Assembly: GCA_946644025.1 (NCBI GenBank)
Contig: CAMPCG010000003.1
Location: forward strand, 1 to 30,790
Length of the DNA stretch: 30,790 nt
Source: an uncultured Prevotellaceae bacterium
GTDB lineage: Bacteria; Bacteroidota; Bacteroidia; Bacteroidales; Bacteroidaceae
Direction: 5' to 3'
A program made the position numbers and the translations under genes. Positions 23,219 to 30,790 of the stretch are shown one piece after another. The first letter of the stretch is position 1; each line of letters begins with the position of its first letter. Under the pieces are notes generated by a model. It was not told the origin of the DNA, did not search any database, and saw only the letters and a program-made list of their open reading frames with translations.

Positions 23219-25357
23219 TCAGTCGTTTTTGGCCGTCATATTTGCCACGACCATGCGCAGCTCTTCCCACCCCACGTCTTCCGGGCAGAGATTCTTGATG
23301 GGCGTGAGTCCGTTGTCCAGTCCGACGGCGCGAACCACCCTCTCTATCTTTTCCCGGCGCTCGGGCGCTATGACCTGCTCTATTTTCAGCTGTCCCTCGC
23401 CCACCAGCTGCGCCAGGTGGTTTATCACGGTGTTGATGCTTATGCTGCGCTCGTCGGCTATCTGCTTGGGCGTCATGTTCTCTTTGAAGAGTCGCAGCGT
23501 TACGTCTATGGTCCTTTCCTTCTTAGGCTTGAGCAATCGGCGCAGGGCCTGGTCGTCGGCCGCGTCGAGCATGGCCATCTGGCGCTCCTTCAGGTAGGTG
23601 GTCACGTTGAAGTCTGTCGCGGCCATCTTGCTCAGCAGCGTGCGGTGTACGTACCACTGCTGGCGCAGCTGGGGCAGCACGTCGGCCAGCCGGTTCTTTG
23701 CCCGATTGTTATTCGACGTGATGGCGGCCGAGAGGTTGATGGGCTTCATCAGCAGCGCGTCGATATGCTGGGCGAAGTAGGCTGCGCTGCGCTTCACGCG
23801 GTCCAGGAAGGCCGTCTGGCGCAGCCCTTCGGTAGGCATAGTCCTTATCTGCGCCGTCCATTTCTGGGCTACCTCCATCACCTGCTGGCGCAGCGCGGCG
23901 TAGGTCTGGTTGTGCAGCTGCATGAGGTCGCTGTGCGTGCGCATGAAAAACTCGGCCATGAGTCTTACCATCAACTCTTCGGCCTGGAAGAGCGAGCTGA
24001 AGTCGAAGAGCTGCAGCAGCAGGTGGCGCTCGTACTCCTGGCGCAGCAGCGGCAGCTGGGCGATGCTCTCTTGCGCGGCCTGCTCCTGATGGGCTATGTA
24101 GCCCTCCACGCGCTGGTCGTTGATGACGGCGCGGGGCTCTATGGGCGTGGCCAGGAAGAGGCCTTCCAGCGTGCGACAGCGGCTCAGGGCGACGTAGACC
24201 TGTCCCGGGGCGAACGACTGGGCAGCGTCGATGACGACGTGGTCGAACGTCAGGCCCTGGCTCTTGTGGATGGTGATGGCCCAGGCCAGGCGCAGGGGCA
24301 GCTGGCGGAAGGTGCCCTGCACGTCGGTCTCGATGGCGCGCGTCTCGGGGTTGATGGTGTAGCGGGCGTTTTCCCACTGCAGAGGCTCCACCTCGATGGG
24401 CTCCGCGTCGCCTTCGCACAGCACGAGCACCTTGTTCTGGTCGACGTAGGTAACGTGGCCTATACGGCCGTTGTAGTAGCGGTGACGGCCCGACGGGTCG
24501 TTCTTGATGAACATCACCTGTGCCCCCACCTTGAGCACCATCGTGGCCGCCGTGGGGAAGAGATATTCGGGGAAGGTGCCGTCGACCTGGGCGTTGAACC
24601 AGAAGAGTTTTCCGCTCAGGCTTGCCAGGTGGCTCTCGTTGTAGTGGTCGGCCAGCTGGTTGTGGGTGGTGAGGCGTATGAACGACAGCCCTGCGGGTGG
24701 CTGCACACATCGCTGCCGCAGCAGCTCGAGGGTATGGGCCGAGGGGTTGCCGTGGCGAATGTCGTTGAGTATGTCGAGGAAGGCGGCGTCCTGCTGGCGG
24801 TAGACCTTCTCCAGCTGGATGGTGACGTAGTCGGTCTGCTGAAGGGCATGTGAGCCGAAGAAATAGGGAGTGTCGTAGCAGTTGCGCAGCAGCTGCTCCT
24901 CCTTAGGGGTGACGACGGGCGTCAGCTGGGCCAGGTCGCCAATCATGAGCAGCTGCACACCGCCAAAGGGCTTCGTGTGGTCGCGGTAGCGGCGCAGGAC
25001 GTTGTCGATGGCGTCGAGCAGGTCGGCTCGCACCATCGATATCTCGTCGATGATGAGCAGGTCGACCGAGGCTATGAGCTGTCGCTTCTGCTTGCTGAAG
25101 TCATAGCGCTCCTCCCTCTGCGTGCCGGGAATGTAGGGTGACAGCGGCAGCTGGAAGAAGGAGTGGATGGTGACGCCGCCAGCGTTCATCGCCGCCACGC
25201 CCGTAGGGGCCACGACGATAGGCCGCTTGCGCGAGCGCTCGACGACGGTCTTCAGAAAGGTGGTCTTACCCGTGCCGGCCTTGCCGGTGAGGAAGATGCT
25301 ACGCCCGGTGTTCTCTACAAATTCCCACGCAGTGCGCAGTTCAGGGTTTCGTTCCAT
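23219..25357 (-). CDS. Pif1/RecD-like superfamily 1 DNA helicase with C-terminal helix-turn-helix
   Basis: This 712-residue protein has Walker A T-G-K-A-G-T-G-K-T-T (residues 24-33), A-P-T-G-V-A-A-M-N-A-G-G (motif Ia), L-L-I-I-D-E-I-S-M-V (motif II, near 100), G-D-L-A-Q-L-T-P-V (motif III), and T-I-H-K-S-Q-G-L-T-F-D...V-A-L-S-R-C-R-T (motifs V and VI). These are characteristic of 5'-3' Pif1-type helicases. The last about 110 residues contain a winged-helix/HTH-40-like segment (M-T-P-K-Q-I-A-D-E-R-S-I-S-I-N-T-V-I-N-H-L-A-Q-L), often fused to RecQ and Pif1 helicases. It begins 5 bp after the stop of the upstream gene, third in an operon with an SNF2 ATPase. It converges with the CE15 gene; the 43-bp gap holds no clear terminator. 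Confidence 0.9.
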   Translation of the reverse strand: MERNPELRTAWEFVENTGRSIFLTGKAGTGKTTFLKTVVERSRKRPIVVAPTGVAAMNAGGVTIHSFFQLPLSPYIPGTQREERYDFSKQKRQLIASVDLLIIDEISMVRADLLDAIDNVLRRYRDHTKPFGGVQLLMIGDLAQLTPVVTPKEEQLLRNCYDTPYFFGSHALQQTDYVTIQLEKVYRQQDAAFLDILNDIRHGNPSAHTLELLRQRCVQPPAGLSFIRLTTHNQLADHYNESHLASLSGKLFWFNAQVDGTFPEYLFPTAATMVLKVGAQVMFIKNDPSGRHRYYNGRIGHVTYVDQNKVLVLCEGDAEPIEVEPLQWENARYTINPETRAIETDVQGTFRQLPLRLAWAITIHKSQGLTFDHVVIDAAQSFAPGQVYVALSRCRTLEGLFLATPIEPRAVINDQRVEGYIAHQEQAAQESIAQLPLLRQEYERHLLLQLFDFSSLFQAEELMVRLMAEFFMRTHSDLMQLHNQTYAALRQQVMEVAQKWTAQIRTMPTEGLRQTAFLDRVKRSAAYFAQHIDALLMKPINLSAAITSNNNRAKNRLADVLPQLRQQWYVHRTLLSKMAATDFNVTTYLKERQMAMLDAADDQALRRLLKPKKERTIDVTLRLFKENMTPKQIADERSISINTVINHLAQLVGEGQLKIEQVIAPERREKIERVVRAVGLDNGLTPIKNLCPEDVGWEELRMVVANMTAKND

Positions 25358-25362
25358 TTGTT

Positions 25363-27342
25363 TCAGATTAGGTACCCGTGTTTCTTCAGCTGGTTCTCAA
25401 ACTTGCGTATGTCCTCTATTCTGACAAGTAGGCGGAAGCCCTCGGCGCGGATGGCCAGCTGTCGCAGGGTGGGGTCGGTGGTGATGAGGTGTATCAGTTC
25501 GCGGTTGTCGGGCTGGAGGGTGTAGTGTCGGTAGCTGGCCTTGTCTTCTTCCAGGGGCTTGCAGTGCTGCAGCAGCGACTGGAAGAACTGCTCCCATAGT
25601 GGTGGCAGCTCGTTGGCTATGAACTGCTTGAAGATGCTTATTTTCCCCTCGACGTCCTCGCGGCTGTGGCAGCCCGAGAGGAAGGAGAGTGCCGACGTCT
25701 GGAAACGTCCGCGCGAGATGGGCTCGGCGGTGTCGCGCAGCAGCTGCTCGTAGGGGTTGGGGTCTTTCAGCGAGCGTATGATGAGGCGTTCAGGGTCCAG
25801 CTCGAAGTATACCTCCTGCTTTATCTTCGGCATTTCGTACTCCTTCGTCACTCCCATTGCGTAGCGGCCCAGGGGCGTCAGGCGGATATACTCGACGGCG
25901 TCAAACGGTGAGACTCCTAAAGCCCCCCCTTCGGCCCCCGAGGGGGCTACTATAGTTATGCGGGAAGAGTCTATAGTAGCCCCCTCGGGGGCCGAAGGGG
26001 GGGCTTTAGGGGCTTTGCCTTCGGGGGCCTTGAGCATTGCTATCTCGGCCATGCCGAGGCTGGCCAGCACGAAGGCGAAGGACTTCAGGCCGGTGTAGCC
26101 AAACTCGCGGGCGTAGCTGCCGGCCACGATGTTCTGCTTTGAGTAGAGGTTTGTTATCTCGGCCGTATTCTGCTCTTCGCTGGGCCGGTAGACCAGGGCG
26201 AGGTAGATGTTTGAGGTGCCGTCGCTCTCCATCTCGACGATTCTCTTGTAGATTTCGCTGATGCTCATCCATTTGTCTGGGTGTATTTGTATCAAGCTCA
26301 TCATCATCTTGCACAGTGAGCCGTGTTGGCCCCATTGGGTCTGGTTCTGGCGCAGTCCCTTGACGTGGGGGTAGAGCAGTGACGGCAGGAAGTGGCTGAA
26401 CTTGTCGAAGTTGTTGGAGTTGTTGAAGAGGTTGCGCAGTGTGTCTTGGTAGGTCATCACTTTCTTTGACATGAAGGCCGACTTTAGGTGCTCGTTGAGT
26501 GCCAGCCAGCCCAGATAGTCGTAGGCACGGATGTACTGGCGGTACTCGTTGTTGTCGCCGGGGAAGAACTCTGTGAGTGCCAGCTTCTTGTTGACGCGCT
26601 TCATGTCGGCCGCCGTGATGCCTTTCTTCTTCATGGGCAGCTCGCCCTGCTTGTATAGGCTGCTGAAGAGGTTGAAGGCCGAGAGGCTCTCCGTCTCCAT
26701 GTCTACGGTGAGCCACTGGCCATCGGGCAGCGTGTCGGTGCTGTTGTCATGCTGCAGTTCGGGAAAGAAGTGGTGGAAGAATAATCCGCGTACGACGCTG
26801 CTGACGGTGATGTAGTCCTCGTAGGTGCTGTAGCCGTAGTTCAGTTTCGTCCTGGAACGCAGGTGGTTGGTGGTCCACCAGCCATATTCGCGCTTGTTCC
26901 AGGTGTTGCTGCTGGAGTAATAGTAGTAGGAGCGGTTGCTGTCGAAAAGGTTGCTCTTCGTGCCCAGAATGTCCTTTGCCGTGTCCTGGCTGACGTAGCC
27001 GAAGAGCAGTATGGTGCGCCACAGGTCGCGCAGTTTGGGATTCAAGGAGTCTATGTACAGCTGCATGGTGGCATCGCTGGCCAGGAAGAAAGCCAGTCTC
27101 TGGGCAATCTCATATTTCGTCGTAGAGTCCTTCGCCAACTCTTTCAGCCCTTTCAGCTCCGTCTTTTTCCCTTCGGAGCCTTTCTTGTATACCTTGTCAT
27201 ATTTGCCAATCCAACACAAGAGTGCCTCGGCAAAGCGTTGCAGCAGCTGCTTGTTGCAGGTGCTGTTCAGTATGCTTTCGATACGTTTGGATTGCTCTTT
27301 CGACGGTTCTTCCAGGGTCAGATTATGTTTCTCATTTACCAT
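25363..27342 (-). CDS. Protein of unknown function between two helicases; C-terminus resembles XPB/Ssl2-type helicase-associated domain
   Basis: I do not recognise this 659-residue protein with certainty. It has no signal peptide or membrane helix, and a short tyrosine run (S-Y-Y-Y-Y-S-S-S) near residue 137. The C-terminal about 170 residues (V-Y-F-E-L-D-P-E-R-L-I-I...G-R-F-Q-T-S-A-L-S-F-L-S-G...L-P-P-L-W-E-Q-F-F...L-I-H-L-I-T-T-D-P-T-L...K-K-H-G-Y-L-I) have the layout of helicase-associated 'Helicase_C_3' regions found next to or fused with XPB-like helicases. The gene starts 14 bp after the SNF2 gene and ends 5 bp before the Pif1 gene, so all three are probably one operon and may act together. 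A palindromic repeat (about residues 445-476) is inserted in frame just before that C-terminal region. Confidence 0.55.
   Translation of the reverse strand: MVNEKHNLTLEEPSKEQSKRIESILNSTCNKQLLQRFAEALLCWIGKYDKVYKKGSEGKKTELKGLKELAKDSTTKYEIAQRLAFFLASDATMQLYIDSLNPKLRDLWRTILLFGYVSQDTAKDILGTKSNLFDSNRSYYYYSSSNTWNKREYGWWTTNHLRSRTKLNYGYSTYEDYITVSSVVRGLFFHHFFPELQHDNSTDTLPDGQWLTVDMETESLSAFNLFSSLYKQGELPMKKKGITAADMKRVNKKLALTEFFPGDNNEYRQYIRAYDYLGWLALNEHLKSAFMSKKVMTYQDTLRNLFNNSNNFDKFSHFLPSLLYPHVKGLRQNQTQWGQHGSLCKMMMSLIQIHPDKWMSISEIYKRIVEMESDGTSNIYLALVYRPSEEQNTAEITNLYSKQNIVAGSYAREFGYTGLKSFAFVLASLGMAEIAMLKAPEGKAPKAPPSAPEGATIDSSRITIVAPSGAEGGALGVSPFDAVEYIRLTPLGRYAMGVTKEYEMPKIKQEVYFELDPERLIIRSLKDPNPYEQLLRDTAEPISRGRFQTSALSFLSGCHSREDVEGKISIFKQFIANELPPLWEQFFQSLLQHCKPLEEDKASYRHYTLQPDNRELIHLITTDPTLRQLAIRAEGFRLLVRIEDIRKFENQLKKHGYLI
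25916..26010. repeat. Perfect 40-bp inverted repeat element inserted in the unknown gene
   Basis: Arms 25916-25955 and 25971-26010 are exact reverse complements (starting CCTAAAGCCCCCCCTTCGG), separated by 15 bp. Each arm also holds the inner palindrome GGCCCCCGAGGGGGC. In the minus-strand frame it reads A-P-P-S-A-P-E-G-A-T-I-D...I-V-A-P-S-G-A-E-G-G-A. The mRNA would carry a 40-bp GC-rich hairpin within the coding region. Confidence 0.92.
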
Positions 27343-27356
27343 GTCTCATCCAGTGT

Positions 27357-30300
27357 TTATCCCAGTATGTACTTGATGTCCTCCTCGGTGAGTCGTTTGG
27401 TGATGGCGCTGTCGCCGGTGATGAGGCTGTCGGCCAGGTCCTGCTTCTGCTGTTGCAGCAGTCGTATCTTCTCTTCGATAGTGTCTCGGGTGATGAGTGC
27501 ATAGCTCATCACCTTTGCCTTCTGGCCTATGCGGTGCAGTCGGTTGATGGCCTGCTCCTCGGCGGCCTTGTTCCACCAGGGCTCGAAGATGTAGACCGTG
27601 TCGGCCACGGTGAGGTTAAGGCCCACGCCACCCGTCTTGAGCGTCATGAGCAGCGCGCGGCACCCGGCGTCGTTCTGGAATCGCTCTATCACGGCGCGCC
27701 GGTCGCGCGTTGAGCCGGTCATCGTGGCGTAGTCTATGCCCAGCTCTGTGAGCCGTTCGCCCACCAGCTCTATGCCGGCAATGAAGTTGAAGAAGATGAC
27801 CACCTTGTGGCCTCCCGTCACCGCCTCTTCCACCTGTTCGCAGAGCAGCGGAATCTTAGGCGAGGCGATGCTGCCGTCGCTCAGGCTCTCGGGCACGGAG
27901 GCTATGCGCCGCAGCTCGGAGAGGGCCTGGAACATCATCATCTGCGACTTCTCTATGCCCTGCGCCTTGATGCTCTGCCTGATGGCCTGCTCGTAGTAGC
28001 GGCGGCGCTCCTCGTAGAAGCGCAGGTGGTCGGCCTCCATCTCGACGTAGAGCGTCTGCTCCATGCGGTCGGGCAGCTCGGTGAGCACGTCCTTCTTCAG
28101 ACGGCGCAGCATGAAGGGGAATATCTTGCGGCGCAGCGACTCGGTGGCCTCCTTGTCGGCCTGGTGCTGTATGGGCGTGGCATAGGTGCGGTTAAACTCC
28201 TCGGGCGTGCCCAGCATGGCGGGGTTGAGAAAGCGGTAGAGGGAGTACAGCTCCGTCAGGTTGTTCTCGATGGGCGTGCCGCTAAGGGCCAGCCGGTGCT
28301 CGCCGTTGAGCAGGAGGACGGCCTGAGTGGTCTGCGAAGAGAGGTTCTTGATGTTCTGGCTCTCGTCGAGGATGATGTAGTGGAACTGCTGCTCTCGAAA
28401 CTGTTCTATGTCGTTGCGCACCAGGGCGTAGGTGGTCAGTATGAGCTGATGCTTCAGCGCCTCGCCGAGGTCGCGCTGCGTGCCGTAGTACGTGTAGTAG
28501 GTCAGCTGCGGCGCAAACTTCTTCAGCTCGTCCTGCCAGTTGAAGAGCAGAGAGCGGGGCATGATGATGAGGGAAGAAAAGGACCCAGAGGCCCCAAAAG
28601 CCCCCCCTACTGCCCCCGAGGGGGCTTCTATAGTTTTGCGGGAAGTAAGTCGGGGAGAGTCTATAGTAGCCCCCTCGGGGGCCGAAGGGGGGGCCTTGCG
28701 GGGAGAATCTATAGTAGCCCCCTCGGGGGCCGAAGGGGGGGCATTCTTATACACACTTGCCAGCATGGTGATGGTCTGAAGGGTCTTTCCCAGTCCCATG
28801 TCGTCGGCCAGACAGCCGCCGAAGTGGTTGTCGTAGAGGTACTTTATCCACTTCACACCCTCCTTCTGATAGTTGCGCAGCTTGGCTTTGACAAGGCCCG
28901 ACGTGGTGAGCCGCTTCGACGACAGCTGGTTGAAGCCCTCGTAGAACTCGCGGTAGTGCTTGAAGGGCTTGCCGTCGAGCTTCTCGCCCAGCAGGCTCTC
29001 AATCTCGGGCAGGTCGAAGAACGACACCTTCACCTTGTCGCCCCGCTCCACCTTGCGGAAGATGCGCTCCAGGCGACGCACGTAGTGCTCGTCGACGAGG
29101 CCGCGCTGACCGTCGCCCAGGGTGATGTATTTCTGCTTGCCATACTGCTGCAGGAACTTCTTGAGCGACATCTCCTCGCCGTCGAGGTCGATGGAGGCCG
29201 ACCCTTCCAGGAAGTCTATGCCCGACGCCAGCTTCAGGTTCATCCTCGGGAAGACGGGCTTCACCTTGTACTCCTTCAGCTTCTCGACGCCGAGCAGCTG
29301 ATAGCGCTGCACCAGCGTGGGCAGCGCGCCGAGCAGGAACGGACCCGCCACCTCCTGCGGGATGATGAACTCGCCGTCCTGGCCCCACACCTCCTTGGCC
29401 ATGGCCTTCGTCGGAGCGTAGCCTATGATGGTCTTGCGCAGGTCGGCCTCGTCCTGAGCCTCGTCGCCGCTCACGATGCGGCGCAGCAACACCTGCTTCT
29501 CCATCGTCACCGTAGCCAGGTGGGTCAGGTCGAAACGGTTGGCAAAGTCGGCATCGGTGCCCGGTAGCGTGTGCGTCAGACGCAGGTAGAGGGCCATGTC
29601 GGCATCTACCTTCTCAATGATGATGGTGGGCACGGTCTCCACCGTCTGCTCAGAGCGTACCAGCTCGTAGCCCTCAAGGTCAAGGCCAACATTGTCCACG
29701 TAGGAGTAGAACACCGAGAGATACTGCTCCAGCAGCGACGCGGGGAACGTCTCGCTAAAGAAGCCTAAGAGCTGGTAGTTCTCGCCCAGCGAGGCAACGG
29801 GGTGTATCGTGTTCCCTACAAGGGCGAACACGTCGCTCAACAGCTCAAAAGAATGTAGCCCCTCCTCAGTACGAGCCACCAGGTAGGGGGTGAAGGAGGA
29901 ACCAGAGGCCCCCCCTACTGCCCCCGAGGGGGCTTCTATAGTTTTGCGGGAAGAAAGCCGCGGAGAGTCTATAGTAGCCCCCTCGGGGGCCGAAGGGGGG
30001 GCCTCACCCTCGGGGGCCGAAGGGGGGGCCTCACCCTCGGGGGCCGAAGGGGGGGCTTCGGGGGCCTCTGGGGCCTCTGGGGCCTCCATCTTCAGCACGA
30101 TGCTCGCCGGCTCCTGGCTCACGCGCAGCGGCCGCAGCAGGCAGTCCACAAGGTTGTCGCACCGCAGCAGGGCGAAGAGCAGGTACTGGTAGTCGTGCAG
30201 ACGTATGCCCTCGTCGTCGATGGTGGCCCAGCTGATGCGCATGGACTGCTCCTGACGTATGCTGTCGATGATACGCAGCACGTTGAACGTCTCACCCTGA

Positions 30301-30503
30301 TACTGCTTGTAGTCGGGCGCAATGAGCTCACCCTTCTCGTCGACCACGCTCACCGTGGCCACAGAAGCACCCTTGTAGTCAGCACTCTTCTCAAAAGTAA
30401 TGCGGAACAGCACCTTCTTGCTACCCCGCTTTTTAGGCGCGTCGGTGGTGCGAAACGCCGTCTTATGGAATTGGCTCAGGAAATTAGAATCGTTCATGGT
30501 CAT
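27357..30503 (-). CDS. SNF2-family DEAD/DEAH helicase-like ATPase with two repeat insertions
   Basis: The about 1048-residue protein has a long N-terminal region of unknown fold and a C-terminal SNF2 motor. Motif I is D-D-M-G-L-G-K-T-L-Q-T, motif II I-I-L-D-E-S-Q-N-I-K-N, motif III L-S-G-T-P-I-E-N-N-L. Motif V is T-L-K-T-G-G-V-G-L-N-L and motif VI A-I-N-R-L-H-R-I-G-Q. Such RapA/HepA-like translocases move on duplex DNA to remodel bound proteins. Start: ATG 30503 (alternative 30497). In-frame codons further upstream, to 30566, lie inside the promoter. Two blocks of A-P-P-S-A-P-E-G-type residues are encoded by repeats: about residues 139-200, and about 588-639 between motifs I and Ia. It is first in a three-gene operon. 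Confidence 0.9.
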   Translation of the reverse strand: MTMNDSNFLSQFHKTAFRTTDAPKKRGSKKVLFRITFEKSADYKGASVATVSVVDEKGELIAPDYKQYQGETFNVLRIIDSIRQEQSMRISWATIDDEGIRLHDYQYLLFALLRCDNLVDCLLRPLRVSQEPASIVLKMEAPEAPEAPEAPPSAPEGEAPPSAPEGEAPPSAPEGATIDSPRLSSRKTIEAPSGAVGGASGSSFTPYLVARTEEGLHSFELLSDVFALVGNTIHPVASLGENYQLLGFFSETFPASLLEQYLSVFYSYVDNVGLDLEGYELVRSEQTVETVPTIIIEKVDADMALYLRLTHTLPGTDADFANRFDLTHLATVTMEKQVLLRRIVSGDEAQDEADLRKTIIGYAPTKAMAKEVWGQDGEFIIPQEVAGPFLLGALPTLVQRYQLLGVEKLKEYKVKPVFPRMNLKLASGIDFLEGSASIDLDGEEMSLKKFLQQYGKQKYITLGDGQRGLVDEHYVRRLERIFRKVERGDKVKVSFFDLPEIESLLGEKLDGKPFKHYREFYEGFNQLSSKRLTTSGLVKAKLRNYQKEGVKWIKYLYDNHFGGCLADDMGLGKTLQTITMLASVYKNAPPSAPEGATIDSPRKAPPSAPEGATIDSPRLTSRKTIEAPSGAVGGAFGASGSFSSLIIMPRSLLFNWQDELKKFAPQLTYYTYYGTQRDLGEALKHQLILTTYALVRNDIEQFREQQFHYIILDESQNIKNLSSQTTQAVLLLNGEHRLALSGTPIENNLTELYSLYRFLNPAMLGTPEEFNRTYATPIQHQADKEATESLRRKIFPFMLRRLKKDVLTELPDRMEQTLYVEMEADHLRFYEERRRYYEQAIRQSIKAQGIEKSQMMMFQALSELRRIASVPESLSDGSIASPKIPLLCEQVEEAVTGGHKVVIFFNFIAGIELVGERLTELGIDYATMTGSTRDRRAVIERFQNDAGCRALLMTLKTGGVGLNLTVADTVYIFEPWWNKAAEEQAINRLHRIGQKAKVMSYALITRDTIEEKIRLLQQQKQDLADSLITGDSAITKRLTEEDIKYILG
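28587..28742. repeat. Palindromic repeat cluster between SNF2 motifs I and Ia
   Basis: It has a left arm (GCCCCCCCTACTGCCCCCG...), a short spacer, a right arm starting CTATAGTAGCCCCCTCGGG, and then a second copy of that right arm. This is the same family as 25916-26010 with one arm duplicated. The frame stays open and encodes two A-P-P-S-A-P-E-G-A-T-I-D-S-P-R units and one K-T-I-E-A-P-S-G-A-V-G-G-A unit. Confidence 0.88.
29905..30088. repeat. Palindromic repeat cluster in the SNF2 N-terminal region
   Basis: This holds the same left arm, spacer and CTATAGTAGCCCCCTCGGG right arm, followed by two shorter direct copies of CTCACCCTCGGGGGCCGAAG plus GGGGGGC. A triplet-like GGGGCCTCT run at 30062-30086 follows. 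It encodes E-A-P-E-A-P-E-A-P-P-S-A-P-E-G-E-A and related units. The copy-number expansion suggests slippage after insertion. Confidence 0.88.
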
Positions 30504-30510
30504 TTGCCGA

Positions 30511-30542
30511 CAAAGGTACAAAGAAATCCCCGAACCGCCAAA
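30511..30542 (-). promoter_or_regulatory. Promoter of the SNF2 operon, nearly leaderless
   Basis: On the minus strand TTTG (30542-30539) and TACCTTTG (30518-30511) are exactly 20 nt apart. The predicted start near 30507 is 4 nt before ATG 30503 and 10 nt before ATG 30497. Confidence 0.78.
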
Positions 30543-30585
30543 CGATTCGCTGACTTTTCGCCACATATTCTTTTTCTCCCCCCTT

Positions 30586-30737
30586 GGAAAGGTTGCCTTT
30601 GCCCGTATCTTTTATGGTGAAAGAGCAGGAACAATCTACAAACACCGTCAGTGTTTGTACAAACGTCGACGGCGTTTGTATAAACGTCGACGGCGTTTCT
30701 ACAAACGTCGACGACGTTTGTAGAAAATTGTCCGCCC
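30586..30737 (+). repeat. Intergenic palindromic element, four 21-bp units (forward orientation)
   Basis: The left flank GGAAAGGTTGCCTTTGCCCG (from 30586) leads to four units at 30638-30658, 30659-30679, 30680-30700 and 30701-30721. They follow the pattern ACAAAC-N9-GTTTGT (the third reads ATAAAC...GTTTCT), and AGAAAATTGTCCGCC follows. The flank matches those at 3850 (same orientation) and 15604-15660 (reverse). It lies upstream of the SNF2 promoter. Confidence 0.85.
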
Positions 30738-30765
30738 CCCTGCATGGCTTATAGTCCGCCGCTCA

Positions 30766-30788
30766 CCCCTCCCCTCAAAGGGGAGGGG
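30766..30788. repeat. GC-rich hairpin at the right edge, probable cut copy of the 117-bp element family
   Basis: CCCCTCCCCT and AGGGGAGGGG form a perfect 10-bp stem around CAA. Read on the minus strand, AGCCCCTCCCC at the edge matches the AGCCCCTCCCT core of the elements in ino1 and parE. The window ends inside it, so the full element is not visible. Confidence 0.55.
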
Positions 30789-30790
30789 CT

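Noticed and set aside
27807..29567. 586-codon plus-strand frame opposite the SNF2 gene
   Set aside because: The SNF2 motifs on the minus strand are unambiguous. The plus-strand product is Leu/Val/Gly-rich antisense translation.
30638..30721. CRISPR array or cysteine-rich repeat peptide
   Set aside because: There are no spacers. The minus-strand frame through it merely translates the palindromes and has no start context or homologue.

Overview
This window looks like chromosomal DNA of a Bacteroidales bacterium, most likely Prevotella or a close relative. Pointers are: a SusC/SusD outer-membrane pair, a UpxY-type NusG paralogue heading a surface-polysaccharide operon, Bacteroidota-type ParE and NadA, repeated promoters of the form TTTG-N20-TAnnTTTG, and GC-rich C-ending codons in most genes. 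No rRNA, tRNA, CRISPR array or insertion-sequence transposase was seen.

Layout. (1) 1-3683, minus strand: start of a capsule/exopolysaccharide operon, read toward the left edge. It has a promoter, a leader hairpin, a 53-codon ORF coupled to a upxY-like gene, an AAA ATPase/PD-(D/E)XK-like gene, an AT-richer membrane acyltransferase, and the first codons of a flippase-like gene. (2) 4089-10650, plus: a four-gene SusC-SusD-lipoprotein-lipoprotein importer operon resembling the BT2261-2264 peptide importer, closed by a terminator. (3) 10704-11560, plus: a HEPN/MNT toxin-antitoxin-like pair with its own promoter and terminator. (4) 11633-14313: divergent tlpA-like and OmpA-domain genes with back-to-back promoters. 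(5) nadA, minus. (6) myo-inositol-phosphate synthase plus parE, plus strand. (7) 19258-19713: intergenic DnaA-box cluster with an AT-rich stretch, a candidate oriC. (8) ADP-forming acyl-CoA synthetase and a CE15 glucuronoyl esterase, plus strand. (9) 23219-30518, minus: an SNF2 helicase - helicase-associated protein - Pif1-like helicase operon.

The most unusual property is repeat invasion. GC-rich palindromic elements sit in frame inside six protein-coding genes. Two genes (inositol-phosphate synthase and parE) carry elements of identical length, 117 bp = 39 codons, entered in the same codon phase although their centres differ. A second family encodes A-P-P-S-A-P-E-G-type peptides in the SNF2 and helicase-associated genes; one copy contains a perfect 40-bp inverted repeat. 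A third family encodes T-I-P-S-type peptides in the synthetase and esterase genes. Separately, an intergenic element family carries one or four 21-bp palindromic units at three places, and heptamer arrays occur both between genes and inside one gene. All functional statements are by reading of motifs; no database search was possible.
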